DNA of 64,000 bases from Vibrio celticus (GTDB lineage Bacteria > Pseudomonadota > Gammaproteobacteria > Enterobacterales > Vibrionaceae): NCBI RefSeq assembly GCF_024347335.1, contig NZ_AP025463.1, forward strand, positions 372,001 to 436,000, written 5' to 3'. This document shows, one piece after another, positions 36,925-54,463 of this stretch. Below the pieces are notes generated by a model. That model made no database searches. It was given only the letters and a program-made list of their open reading frames with translations, and was not told the origin of the DNA. The stretch's first letter is position 1, and each line of letters opens with the position of its first letter. The position numbers were made by a program, and so were the translations under genes.

Positions 36925-37082
36925 TTGCCTTCGCGGTGGCGGCAGGAGTGCCTGTCCAATCAGTCCGCCTACTGGTACCATATTTAGATAAAGCCCTGAT
37001 CAGAAATGGTCGGGGCTTTGTTGTATTTGGGATATAGGAAGCTTTGCCTTCGCGGTGGCGGCAGGAATGCCTGTCCAATCAG
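36925..37082 (+). repeat. Second part of tandem duplication, with tRNA-Leu 3' fragment
   Basis: 36925-36963 (TTGCCTTCGCGGTGGCGGCA...) completes the intron-split first unit. 36963-37082 is the full second unit: an 18-bp tRNA-Leu T-arm/acceptor remnant (one mismatch), the terminator copy, and the same TTGCCTTCGCGG block at 37044-37082 (one mismatch). The remnant cannot fold as a tRNA. Nothing else is seen before the VOC gene at 37226. Confidence 0.85.
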
Positions 37083-37225
37083 ACAGATCTTGATGTTTCA
37101 TTCCTAAATCCCATAATTTCCCTTCGCTATTCGATCTGATATGAATTAATTATCTTAAATCATGATGTTACCTGTCATTCTCTCTTCTATTGTCTATGTT
37201 TAAAGGACTAACAGAGGAGAGAGAT

Positions 37226-37633
37226 ATGCTGACAGTAACCCCTTACTTATTTTTTGATGGTCGTTGTAGTGAAGCACTGGATTTTTATCATAAGTGTTTT
37301 GGTGGTGTGGTTTTATCTAAGCAACTTTTTAGTGATGCACCACAGGTAATAGAGGGAGCTCAACCTGATTGGGTTATGCATGCTGAGTTTGAAGCGTTTG
37401 GTATGAAGCTGATGATGTCTGATGGTGTTAAGGCAAAAGAACTCGAAGGTAACAATCTCGCTCTCTCTCTTGTAACTGAAGATACCGCGACTCAAGAACA
37501 AATCTTTGAAAAGCTTAAGAAGGGAGGGCGGATAATGACTCCACTCGCAGATACGTTTTGGGGGGCTCGATTTGGCAAGGTAGAAGATAAATTCGGTATA
37601 CGCTGGATGGTGCACTGCGACTCTTTAAGTTGA
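37226..37633 (+). CDS. VOC-superfamily (PhnB/glyoxalase-like) protein
   Basis: 135 residues of the PhnB-like branch of the vicinal-oxygen-chelate fold: LTVTPYLFFDGRCSEALDFYHKCFGG at the start, MHAEFEAFGMKLMMSD in the middle, and FWGARFGKVEDKFGIRWMV near the end. Often annotated as 3-demethylubiquinone methyltransferase-like, but that activity is not supported; substrate unknown. Start at ATG 37226, preceded by AGGAGAGAG; the open frame extends 36 bp upstream without a ribosome-binding site. Confidence 0.82.
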   Translation: MLTVTPYLFFDGRCSEALDFYHKCFGGVVLSKQLFSDAPQVIEGAQPDWVMHAEFEAFGMKLMMSDGVKAKELEGNNLALSLVTEDTATQEQIFEKLKKGGRIMTPLADTFWGARFGKVEDKFGIRWMVHCDSLS

Positions 37634-37716
37634 ACCTGTGAAATTGGATAGTGAAATTGCTGCTTGGTTTTATTAGAATTAAAAATAGAGATTAATCATC
37701 AATATTATATATAAAA

Positions 37717-38970
37717 ATGGGCAGCATAAAGATTACCGTAGATCGCATTCAGCCCGGTCTGCATATACGACTCCCCGTAAAATGGAATGAACACCCATTT
37801 TTATTCAACAGCTTTAAAATCAAAGATGACGCTCAAGTAAAAGTAATTCGACATCTTGGGATTAAGCACGTCTATATAAACCTGAGTCAAAGTGATACCT
37901 CACCTTTACCTGCTAATCACGTAGGTGAACAAGAAGTCGATATTGATTCACAGGTAAGTCTTGAAACGGAAAGAATGTGGAAAGATAAGCATGAGCGTAT
38001 CGAAACCCTTAGCTCTTACCGCCGCAGGGTGAGTCATTGTGAGAGAGAGTTTGAACGCTCGCTTGCTCGAATGCGCTCTGTGATGACCAAGATCCGTAAC
38101 AGACCTTTAGATGCGGTGGGGGAGGTTAAGGCTCTTGTTGATGATATCGTTGAGACCCTAGTGAGCGATGATAACGTCACCTTGCATCTTATGAATGCTA
38201 AAGCGGATTTTGAAGACCTCTACTTTCATACACTGAACGTTTCGGTTGTTGCACTGATGATAGGTAAAGCTAAAGGCTACGATACGCAGCAATTGAAAGC
38301 TCTCTCTTTCGCGGCAATGTTCCATGATATAGGCAAGATCAAAATACCAGCTGCGATATTAAGAAAGCAGAGTGCACTCACGGTGCCCGAAGAGAACTAC
38401 CTGAAGCTTCATACTAAATACGGTGCAGATATTGTATCGGCAATTGATGACTTTCCTGAAAGTGCTAAAAAGGTAATCGCTCAGCATCATGAGATGAATG
38501 ATGGTTCTGGTTACCCCGAGGGCTTAAAAGAACATGAGATTGATGAATTTGCCAAGATAGTCTCTGTGGCTAATGCATTTGATAACCTTTGCCATGGTAA
38601 AGCGCAATCTCAACAAATGATCCCGTATTTGGCACTGTCCCACTTATATAAAAGCTGCAAGCATCTATATAGCCAAGGTAACTTGGGGCTGTTGGTTAAG
38701 TTCATGGGAGTCTACCCCCCAGGAACCGTAGTACAGCTTTCAAATGATTCGATTGGGATTGTGATATCCGTTAACGCTAAACATATGCTTTATCCAAATG
38801 TACTTATCTATGATCCTAGCGTGCCAAGAACCCAAGCTCCGATCATTGACCTCTTTATTAAAGAGATCAAAATCGTTAATGCCGTTCATCCAAGCAAATT
38901 ACCTGAACAAGTTCGAGAGTATCTAAACCCTAGGGCTCGTTTATCTTACTTTTTTGATAGTGGAGAGTAG
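37717..38970 (+). CDS. HD-GYP cyclic-di-GMP phosphodiesterase with DUF3391
   Basis: 417 residues, no membrane segment. Residues about 1-130: DUF3391 (ITVDRIQPGLHIRLPVKW), with a Glu/Arg-rich helix around 80-125. HD-GYP domain about 150-340 with intact motifs: His171, HDIGK at 203-207, HHE at 257-259 and GSGYP at 263-267, so hydrolysis of c-di-GMP is expected. It probably acts in motility/biofilm switching. Monocistronic, followed by the rrn promoter region. Confidence 0.9.
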   Translation: MGSIKITVDRIQPGLHIRLPVKWNEHPFLFNSFKIKDDAQVKVIRHLGIKHVYINLSQSDTSPLPANHVGEQEVDIDSQVSLETERMWKDKHERIETLSSYRRRVSHCEREFERSLARMRSVMTKIRNRPLDAVGEVKALVDDIVETLVSDDNVTLHLMNAKADFEDLYFHTLNVSVVALMIGKAKGYDTQQLKALSFAAMFHDIGKIKIPAAILRKQSALTVPEENYLKLHTKYGADIVSAIDDFPESAKKVIAQHHEMNDGSGYPEGLKEHEIDEFAKIVSVANAFDNLCHGKAQSQQMIPYLALSHLYKSCKHLYSQGNLGLLVKFMGVYPPGTVVQLSNDSIGIVISVNAKHMLYPNVLIYDPSVPRTQAPIIDLFIKEIKIVNAVHPSKLPEQVREYLNPRARLSYFFDSGE

Positions 38971-39590
38971 TTATCCACAGGTCGTTGTGGGTAATTTGTT
39001 CGAAACTTGGGGTGAAAGTGGTATAAATAAGCCCTTGATTGAAATGTCTTCGCTTAACCTCTTTTTTCAATAAAAAACGCATTTATTGCTTGCCAATATG
39101 AGCGGCATCTCTATAATGCCGCCTCACTGACACGGCAGACGCCACAAGGCTTCAGCGAGAAATGTTAGTAAGGCAACTAGCTTTAAGCGATGATTCGCTT
39201 CTACTTTTAGAAAGTAGGAATTAATTCCAAATAAGTGTTTGACACTGAGAATTAAATCGCTAGAATGGCCGCCTCTTCCGAAGTGATGTAAGTCACAACG
39301 AAGAGAAGCTCTTTAACAATTTAAACCTATCAATCTGTGTGGGCACTCGTTGATGAATATCAAAACGTTATTACTTAGGTAGTAACCGTTACTTCGGTAA
39401 CAAAATTGATTTCAATGAACTGAGTGACCAATCAAGTCTTAGGACTTGGCACAGTCAATTCATTACCATTCTGTTCCTATTAATTTAAGAAGAGAGGGGT
39501 AATAGCTTTAGAATTACATGTTTCTGTTCTTTTTCGAAAGAGCGGTAAATATTAGTTTTGAAGTCAGTATTCGTTGAGTCACAAAATCTT
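38971..39590 (+). promoter_or_regulatory. Promoter and leader region of the first rRNA operon
   Basis: Begins with a DnaA-box-like inverted pair (38971-38999). P1: TTGCCA at 39090-39095, 16 bp, TATAAT at 39112-39117. P2: TTGACA at 39239-39244, 16 bp, TAGAAT at 39261-39266. Both are followed by a GC-rich discriminator of the type GCCGCCTC, as expected for stringent control. The boxA antiterminator GCTCTTTAACAAT is at 39308-39320. The remainder is transcribed leader, nearly the same as at 44895-45156. Confidence 0.82.
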
Positions 39591-41141
<1,551 letters not shown>

Positions 41142-41216
41142 TACGAAGATATGCACGATGAGTACCCACACAGATTGATATGTTTAAACAGTTAAGAGTA
41201 ACCTATGTCCCGTTCG

Positions 41217-41282
41217 TCTAGAGGCCTAGGACACCGCCCTTTCACGGCGGTAACAGGGGTTCGACTCCCCTACGGGATACCA
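41217..41282 (+). tRNA. tRNA-Glu (anticodon TTC)
   Basis: In the 16S-23S spacer. Acceptor GTCCCGT/ACGGGAT, anticodon loop CTTTCAC giving TTC, T-arm AGGGGTTCGACTCCCCT, encoded CCA at 41280-41282. Confidence 0.93.
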
Positions 41283-41617
41283 TCTTTAAGCACACTTATT
41301 TAAGTGTTTTTAAAAATGGTTCATTTTATTGAATCAAGCTCTTTAACAATTTGGAAAGCTGACTGATTGATTACTTACGAGTAATTCAATCAAATTTAAA
41401 AGTTCTCAATGTTTATCTTTCATTAGATAAACACAACAAACACATTCAAGTGTCTTGTATTCGATTCAAACCTAGTTTGAATCACAATTGAGTCCGGCAA
41501 ACAGTTATCAAGAATTAACCCTTCTTGATGACAACCAAAAACCTTGGTTAGTTGCCATACGCTTATTTGTCTTCACTTTTTAAAGTGAAAGTAAATAGAA
41601 ACCCTTTCGGGTTGTAT
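41283..41617 (+). promoter_or_regulatory. 16S-23S spacer, distal part, with boxA
   Basis: 335 bp after tRNA-Glu. Contains a second boxA (GCTCTTTAACAAT, 41338-41350) and the 5' processing stem of 23S; no gene. Similar to 46946-47245 in the second operon except for an extra segment just before 23S. Confidence 0.75.
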
Positions 41618-44497
<2,880 letters not shown>

Positions 44498-44627
44498 TAC
44501 AACACCCAAGGGGTTTTGTGGACTCAAAGACAGACCTTGAATGAGTTTGAAGAGAAATAACTTTTAAATACAGTTTTCCAGATTATTTTGCCTTCAGTTT
44601 TAAAAAACTGAAAGTAAAAGCAAAATT

Positions 44628-44747
44628 TGCTTGGCGACCATAGCATTGTGGACCCACCTGATTCCATGCCGAACTCAGAAGTGAAACACAATAGCGCCGA
44701 TGGTAGTGTGGGGTTTCCCCATGTGAGAGTAGGACATCGCCAGGCTT
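44628..44747 (+). rRNA. rrf: 5S ribosomal RNA, first operon
   Basis: About 120 nt, TGCTTGGCGACC ... GACATCGCCAGGCT, with paired ends. Ends are approximate to 1-2 nt. Confidence 0.93.
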
Positions 44748-45156
44748 TAATTTCGACTTTGTCTATTTAATAGACAAGTCACCATAGAGTTCTAAGTTTC
44801 TTAGAGTTTTATGTTGACTTTCAAAGTGGAAAGCGTATTATACGCGTCCTGCTTAAGTGCTAAGGCACTGAAAGCGTTCTCTTTTTAGAGAACACGCTCT
44901 TTAACAATTTAAACCTATCAATCTGTGTGGGCACTCGTTGATGAATATCAAAACGTTATTACTTAGGTAGTAACCGTTACTTCGGTAACAACTTGATTTC
45001 AATGAACTGAGTGACCAATACGTTTAACTACTTGTAGTTATTCGGCACAGTCAATTCATTACCATTCTGTTGGAATGGTAATAGCTTTAGAATTACATGT
45101 TCATGTTTACATGAATATTAGTTTTGAAGTCAGTATTCGTTGAGTCACAAAATCTT
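44748..45156 (+). promoter_or_regulatory. Region between the two rRNA operons: promoter and leader of the second
   Basis: Starts with a hairpin without T run (GACTTTGTCTATT / AATAGACAAGTC, 44755-44780) that may end the first operon inefficiently. Promoter: TTGACT at 44814-44819, 16 bp, TATTAT at 44836-44841, discriminator ACGCGTCC. BoxA GCTCTTTAACAAT at 44896-44908. The leader up to 16S is close to that of the first operon. Only one clear promoter is seen here versus two in the first operon. Confidence 0.78.
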
Positions 45157-46711
<1,555 letters not shown>

Positions 46712-46778
46712 TACGAAGATATGCACGATGAGTACCCACACAGATTGATTAGGTTTAGAAAAGTTAAGAGACGATATT

Positions 46779-46855
46779 GGGTCTGTAGCTCAGCTGGTTA
46801 GAGCGCTCGCCTGATAAGCGGGAGGTCGGTGGTTCAAGTCCACTCAGACCCACCA
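46779..46855 (+). tRNA. tRNA-Ile (anticodon GAT)
   Basis: Spacer tRNA. Acceptor GGGTCTG/CAGACCC, loop CTGATAA giving GAT, encoded CCA. Confidence 0.95.
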
Positions 46856-46869
46856 ATATCGACCTAGAT

Positions 46870-46945
46870 GGGGCTATAGCTCAGCTGGGAGAGCGCCTGC
46901 CTTGCACGCAGGAGGTCTGCGGTTCGATCCCGCATAGCTCCACCA
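46870..46945 (+). tRNA. tRNA-Ala (anticodon TGC)
   Basis: Spacer tRNA 14 bp after tRNA-Ile. Acceptor GGGGCTA/TAGCTCC, loop CTTGCAC giving TGC, encoded CCA. Confidence 0.95.
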
Positions 46946-47245
46946 TCTTTAAGTATTCTCTTAAGAGAGTCTTTAAAAATGGTTCATTTTATTGAATCAA
47001 GCTCTTTAACAATTTGGAAAGCTGACTGATTGATTACTCACGAGTAATTCAATCAAATTTAAAAGTTCTCAATGTTTATCTTTCATTAGATAAACACAAC
47101 AAACACATTCAAGTGTCTTGTATTCGATTCAAACTTGTTTGAATCACAATTGAGTCCGGCAAACAGTTATCAGGAATTAACCCTTCTTGATGACAAACAA
47201 AAACCTTGGTTAGTTGCCATACGCTAAGACCCTTTCGGGTTGTAT
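46946..47245 (+). promoter_or_regulatory. 16S-23S spacer of the second operon, distal part, with boxA
   Basis: 300 bp with boxA (GCTCTTTAACAAT, 47001-47013) and the 23S 5' processing stem. No gene seen. Confidence 0.75.
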
Positions 47246-50127
<2,882 letters not shown>

Positions 50128-50257
50128 TACAACACCCAAGGGGTTTTGTGGACTCAAAGACAGACCTTGAATGAGTTTGAAGAGAAATAACTTTTAAATA
50201 CAGTTTTCCAGATTATTTTGCCTTCAGTTTTAAAAAACTGAAAGTAAAAGCAAAATT

Positions 50258-50377
50258 TGCTTGGCGACCATAGCATTGTGGACCCACCTGATTCCATGCC
50301 GAACTCAGAAGTGAAACACAATAGCGCCGATGGTAGTGTGGGGCTTCCCCATGTGAGAGTAGGACATCGCCAGGCTT
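50258..50377 (+). rRNA. rrf: 5S ribosomal RNA, second operon, first copy
   Basis: About 120 nt; one T-to-C change relative to the 5S of the first operon (GGGGCTTCCCC in place of GGGGTTTCCCC). Confidence 0.93.
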
Positions 50378-50414
50378 TAAAATTTTAGAGTCGTTTTTAA
50401 ACGGTTCTTGAATT

Positions 50415-50491
50415 GCTGATATAGCTCAGCCCGGTAGAGCGCACCCTTGGTAAGGGTGAGGTCCCCAGTTCGAGTCTGGGTATCAGCACCA
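50415..50491 (+). tRNA. tRNA-Thr (anticodon GGT)
   Basis: Acceptor GCTGATA/TATCAGC, loop TTGGTAA giving GGT, encoded CCA. It lies between two 5S genes, an arrangement also known from an E. coli rrn operon. Confidence 0.93.
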
Positions 50492-50529
50492 CTATTTAGT
50501 TGATTTGATTCACCAAATTAACAACAGAA

Positions 50530-50649
50530 TTTGTTTGACGACCATAGCATTGTGGACCCACCTGATTCCATGCCGAACTCAGAAGTGAAACACAATAGCG
50601 CCGATGGTAGTGTGGGGCTTCCCCATGTGAGAGTAGGACATCGTCAGGC
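50530..50649 (+). rRNA. rrf: 5S ribosomal RNA, second operon, extra copy
   Basis: About 120 nt, TGTTTGACGACC ... GACATCGTCAGGCT. The terminal stem differs from the other copies by paired changes (TTGACGA with TCGTCAG), so the helix is preserved. Confidence 0.93.
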
Positions 50650-50679
50650 TCAAATTGCTTTATGCTGAATAGACACTGC

Positions 50680-50756
50680 GGAGTGGTAGTTCAGTTGGTT
50701 AGAATACCGGCCTGTCACGCCGGGGGTCGCGGGTTCGAGTCCCGTCCACTCCGCCA
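50680..50756 (+). tRNA. tRNA-Asp (anticodon GTC)
   Basis: Distal tRNA of the second operon. Acceptor GGAGTGG/CCACTCC, loop CTGTCAC giving GTC, encoded CCA. Confidence 0.94.
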
Positions 50757-50764
50757 CTTATTAG

Positions 50765-50797
50765 AAAGCCTAGTCTTATGACTAGGCTTTCGTCGTT
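50765..50797 (+). terminator. Terminator of the second rRNA operon
   Basis: Stem AAAGCCTAGTC / GACTAGGCTTT with a TTAT loop, then CGTCGTTT. It lies right after tRNA-Asp. Confidence 0.82.
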
Positions 50798-50868
50798 TCT
50801 GGGTATCGATAATTTGGTCTCCAACCACGAATTCCGGTCGCCTGAGATCCCAGCTACTCCGCTACTTA

Positions 50869-50887
50869 TACCAATTCCATTAATTAA
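50869..50887. mobile_element. Left end fragment of the outer IS630-family element
   Basis: 19 bp TACCAATTCCATTAATTAA: the terminal repeat of the element that continues at 51978-53050. It was cut off by insertion of a second copy. Preceded by TTA (50866-50868), matching TTA after the right end (53051-53053). Confidence 0.75.
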
Positions 50888-51977
50888 TACCAATTCCATT
50901 AATTAACTTATCAATCTAGTCCAGTCTCTAAAGCAGAGAGATTGGACTCTGCGTTTATCTTCACAAAAACTGTTCCAAGCTTCGCACACCGAGTTCACTA
51001 TATCGTTATAGTTCTCAAAACACCGATTCGCTAACCTGTACTGACGAAGCCATTGCCAAACTTGCTCTATTGGGTTTAATTCTGGTGAATAGGGCGGGAT
51101 ATGGATTATCGTGATGTTCTTAAAGTGATTGGCTAAGTGTGTTTGATGCCAGCTTGCTTGATCCATAATAATCACTGAGTGTTTACCAATAGGTGTCGCC
51201 GTTGAGATCAATTCAAGGTGCTTCGTCATGGCTTCCATGTTGCTTAGCGGTGAAACAATCGCTTCAGCTTCGCCCGTATTGACACAAATAGCTCCAAACA
51301 AATAAGCGTACTCAAATTGCTGCTGTTGAACGGCTCTAGGTCGAGTTCCTTTTTCAGCCCAAATCTTGGTTGTGGTATTGCGCTGACCAAATCTAGCTTC
51401 GTCTTGAAACCAAACAAGTACTTCTTGTAAGTGGATATGGCCAGGGATCTTAAGGATCGTTTCTATTTGGAATTTTTTTAAAAGACTCTTGGGTTTCTTC
51501 TGATTGTTTTGGGTGCTTTGAACGCGTTGTTATCCAGCTCAAGTTAAGTTCATGCAACAAGCGGTATATACCGGATGGTTGGTAAGAAACGTCAAATTCA
51601 TCAAAGATGAATTGTGCGATATCACTCCCTTGTAAACGCCCACCTTCAGGTTTTATCGCATTTGAAGTGACGTATTCTTTAAGGTGTGCTTTTTGCTCAG
51701 TAGTCAGTCTGGAAGGCCTTCCCGTATGAGGTTTTTCTGTTAGTCCCTCAACGCCATAATCGAGATAGGCTTTTATCCATTTGTTCACACTAAGACGACT
51801 GACTTTAAGAAATGAAGCGATTTCAGTTCGATTTTTACCATCAATAAAGTGAGATGCGGCGAGTAATCTTAGTCTTAACCTAGCGTTGGAGGTTGTGCTG
51901 ATAAGTTTTGATAAATCTGAGTTCATATAGACTCCTTTCAGAGTCCATATTAGATCACAAATTTAATGGAATTGGTA
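50888..51977 (-). mobile_element. IS630-family insertion sequence, inner copy
   Basis: 1090 bp, with terminal inverted repeats TACCAATTCCATTAA at the left and TTTAATGGAATTGGTA at the right. Inserted in the terminal repeat of a second copy; flanked by TAA (50885-50887) and TAA (51978-51980). The transposase gene is on the minus strand and in two frames. Confidence 0.85.
50903..51926 (-). pseudogene. IS630-family transposase, inner copy (two frames)
   Basis: N-terminal part (51450-51926): helix-turn-helix segments, NRTEIASFLKVSRLSVNKWIKAYL, and linker KPHTGRPSRLT. C-terminal part ends at 50903: DDE catalytic domain with FQDEARFGQ, IMDQASWHQT and YSPELNPIEQVW; all three acidic residues are present. 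The parts join by a +1 shift (or loss of one A) at an A7 run (minus strand TTTTAAAAAAATTCC, near 51475). The outer copy has the same A7, so this may be programmed frameshifting or a shared defect. Joined length is about 340 residues, normal for the family. Confidence 0.82.
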
Positions 51978-52999
51978 TAACTTACCAATCGAGTCCAATC
52001 TCTAAAGCAGAGGGATTGGACTCTGCGTTTATCTTCACAAAAACTGTTCCAAGCATTGCATACTGAGTTCACTATATCGTTATAGTTTTCAAAACACCTA
52101 TTCGCTAACTTGTATTGTCGAAGCCATTGCCAAACTTGTTCTATCGGGTTTAATTCTGGTGAATATGGCGGGATATGGATTATCGTGATGTTCTTAAAAT
52201 GATTGGCTAAATGTGTTTGATACCAGCTCGCTTGATCCATAATAACCACGGAATGTTTACCTCTAGGGGTCGCCGTTGAGATTAATTCAAGATGCTTCGT
52301 CATTGCTTCCATGTTGCTTAACGGTGAAACAATAGCTTCAGCTTCGCCTGTATTGATACAAACGGCTCCAAACAAATAAGCGTACTCAAATTGTTGCTGT
52401 TGAACGGCTCTAGGTCGAGTTCCTTTTTCTGCCCAAATCTTGGTTGTGGTATTGCGTTGACCAAATCTAGCTTCATCTTGAAACCAAACAAGCACTTCTT
52501 TTAAGTGGATATGCCCAGGGATCTTAAGGATCGTTTCTATTGGGAATTTTTTTAAAAGATTCTTGAGCTTCTTCTGATTGTTTTGGGTGCTTTGAACGTG
52601 TCGTTATCCAACTCAAATTAAGTTCATGCAGTAAGCGGTATACACCGGATGGCTGGTAAGATATATCAAATTCATCAAGGATGAATTGTGTGATGTCACT
52701 CCCTTGTAAGCGCCCACCTTCAGGTTTTATTGCATTTGAAGTGACGTATTCTTTAAGATGTTTTTTTGCTCAATAGTGAGTCTGGAAGGTCTTCCTGTAT
52801 GAGGTTTTTCTACTAACCCTTCAACACCAAAATCAAGATAGGCCTTGATCCATTTATTCACACTGAGACGACTGACTTTAAGAAATGACGCGATTTCAGT
52901 TCGATTTTTACCATCGATAAAGTGAGAGACCGCGAGTAATCTTAGCCTCAACCTCACGTTGGAGGTTGTGCCGATAAGCTTTGATAAATCTGAGTTCAT
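51950..52999 (-). pseudogene. IS630-family transposase, outer copy (disrupted)
   Basis: Close relative of the inner copy. The N-terminal frame starts at 52999 and breaks at 52765 (an A run one shorter than needed, EQKNIL in place of EQKKHL). It shares the A7 shift near 52550, after which the DDE domain is intact (FQDEARFGQ, IMDQASWYQT, YSPELNPIEQVW). Its natural TAA stop was destroyed by the inner insertion, so translation runs nine codons into the inner element (…SYTNSIKFVI) and stops at 51950. Confidence 0.82.
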
Positions 53000-53050
53000 A
53001 TAGGCTCCTTTCAGAGTATATATTAGATCATGAATTTAATGAAATTGGTA
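51978..53050 (-). mobile_element. IS630-family insertion sequence, outer copy (main part)
   Basis: With the left fragment 50869-50887 it makes about 1089 bp, the same size as the inner copy. The right end is TTTAATGAAATTGGTA (one mismatch to the inner copy). Flanking TTA on both sides marks its own insertion site. Confidence 0.82.
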
Positions 53051-54055
53051 TTATAAGAAGCCTCGCTAGAAATCGCGGTGCTTTTTTGCATCTAAATTAC
53101 AGTGCTTCGCACGTCAGTCGAATAATTTACACAAAAGACTCCCCTTAGCCTACAGCATCGGTGTTCTCCAAAACCAACCCTATGACTATGGAGTACATCA
53201 TTTCTGACTCTTGATATGATTTGGCACGAGCATCACTTCAAATGCACACTGCTTTAAGCTTAGTGCTCAAAAACTCGAGCCATACGATGTGTAAGTTAGC
53301 TTTATGAGACAGAACTGACTCAACGTATCCCCTTCTCGCACCTGAAACTATACAGGCCCTACAGCCCATCTTTTTGCTCTGCACTTGTAGGCTGTTTCTC
53401 GATTTAGCGAGTGTCCGTCAGGTACTAGATTACAGCCCTTCCTCCATGAAACCTGACTTCTGTCCTGTCTGTGAATCTAGAGGATAGTTCTGATGTGTAA
53501 TTAGGGCTCTATCATGGAGGCTTCTCTTAAGAACGCTAGAGCTCATAATGAGTCGACTTAATGTCTCTTGTTATGCATTGAGCTTAAAACTACTCTCGAT
53601 GGTATTGAGAGCCTTGTTAGAACCACTTTAAAGGGTGAAAGTGGAGTAAATTCAGCTTTGAAAGGTGAGAGTTGATAGGTTGCGTTCCAAAGTGGTGTTG
53701 GAGGGATATTTAATCTAAGAAATAGAGCATCCCTCGTATCCGTATCTACACGTGCATTGATGTTCATCCCCAACTGATTGCGATGTTCTCTGGTTCTAGG
53801 GGATGGTATTTTAGGATATTTACCGGTCTCTCTTCGATTCTGATTTGCTTGTTGACTAGATATGAATTGGTTGTTTGACCGTTTTGCTCTGAGCATATTG
53901 ATTTCTTGCTGGTTAGTTCAAGCTATGTTTTGGCTATTGCGACTAAGATAAAGATAGAAGGTGACTACTGTTTGCTTGGTAAGAATAGAAAATCCCCAAG
54001 TCATCGGTGGATAGTTTTGTGATTTTTTAAGAAATAGATAAAGCCTTAAAACCTA
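53051..54055. other. About 1 kb without a convincing gene
   Basis: Between the IS pair and the DUF2391 gene. A 112-codon frame at 53558-53896 (-) is Arg/Ser/Pro-rich without family resemblance, and I do not call it. On the minus strand a roughly 60-codon frame lies at 53239-53427 (contains KKMGCRACIVSGARRGYVESVL, ends KAVCI) with no good start codon and a stop-rich upstream, possibly a relic. A weak hairpin with a T-run (53058-53090) follows the IS and could be the original rrn-distal terminator. Confidence 0.45.
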
Positions 54056-54463
54056 ATGGATCTAACTATGAAATTGAGTTTTAACTTTGAAGATGCGAGC
54101 CAGATCTTTGTGGGATCTTTCGCTTTGGCCGTGCCGATTTCTTTTTCTGAAGAGGCTTGGAAGTTAGGGGAGACTTTACCTACCGCTAATCTATTGCTGC
54201 TATTTTTACTGTCTGCGGTGTTCTTAGGCTTCTATACGTATGAGAGTGTCTTTCAAAAAGATGTTGTTGCTCGGTTGCCGGTGTTTATTTTCAGAATAGT
54301 TATTGCTTATGTTATGACGGCATTGGTCGTTGCTTTGGTACTGACTTGCCTAGACAAATTACCTCTATTAAGTGATCCCATCGTATCGATCAAAAGAGTG
54401 ATTGTTATTTCAATGCCAGCCTCTATGGGCGCTATTGTTGTGGATAGTTTTGATAAAGAGTGA
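54056..54463 (+). CDS. DUF2391-like integral membrane protein
   Basis: 135 residues with four hydrophobic segments. The start resembles DUF2391/TIGR02587-type proteins (FEDASQIFVGSFALAVPISFSEEAW), and the C terminus has MPASMGAIVVDSFDKE. Function unknown. The start is ambiguous: ATG at 54056 or 54068, neither with a clear ribosome-binding site. Single gene in an otherwise gene-poor stretch. Confidence 0.65.
   Translation: MDLTMKLSFNFEDASQIFVGSFALAVPISFSEEAWKLGETLPTANLLLLFLLSAVFLGFYTYESVFQKDVVARLPVFIFRIVIAYVMTALVVALVLTCLDKLPLLSDPIVSIKRVIVISMPASMGAIVVDSFDKE

Noticed and set aside
34951..37082. Repeats around tRNA-Leu considered as att sites of an integrated island
   Set aside because: No integrase lies between them and the content is a group II intron; tandem duplication explains the layout, although an old excision event is not excluded.
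50797..50868. Possible tRNA remnant between the rrn terminator and the IS
   Set aside because: The segment has CTACTCCGCTA, similar to a tRNA-Asp 3' end, but no T-arm or acceptor pairing could be built.
53558..53896. 112-codon minus-strand frame after the IS pair
   Set aside because: Biased composition (Arg, Ser, Pro), no recognisable domain, no ribosome-binding site; probably chance.
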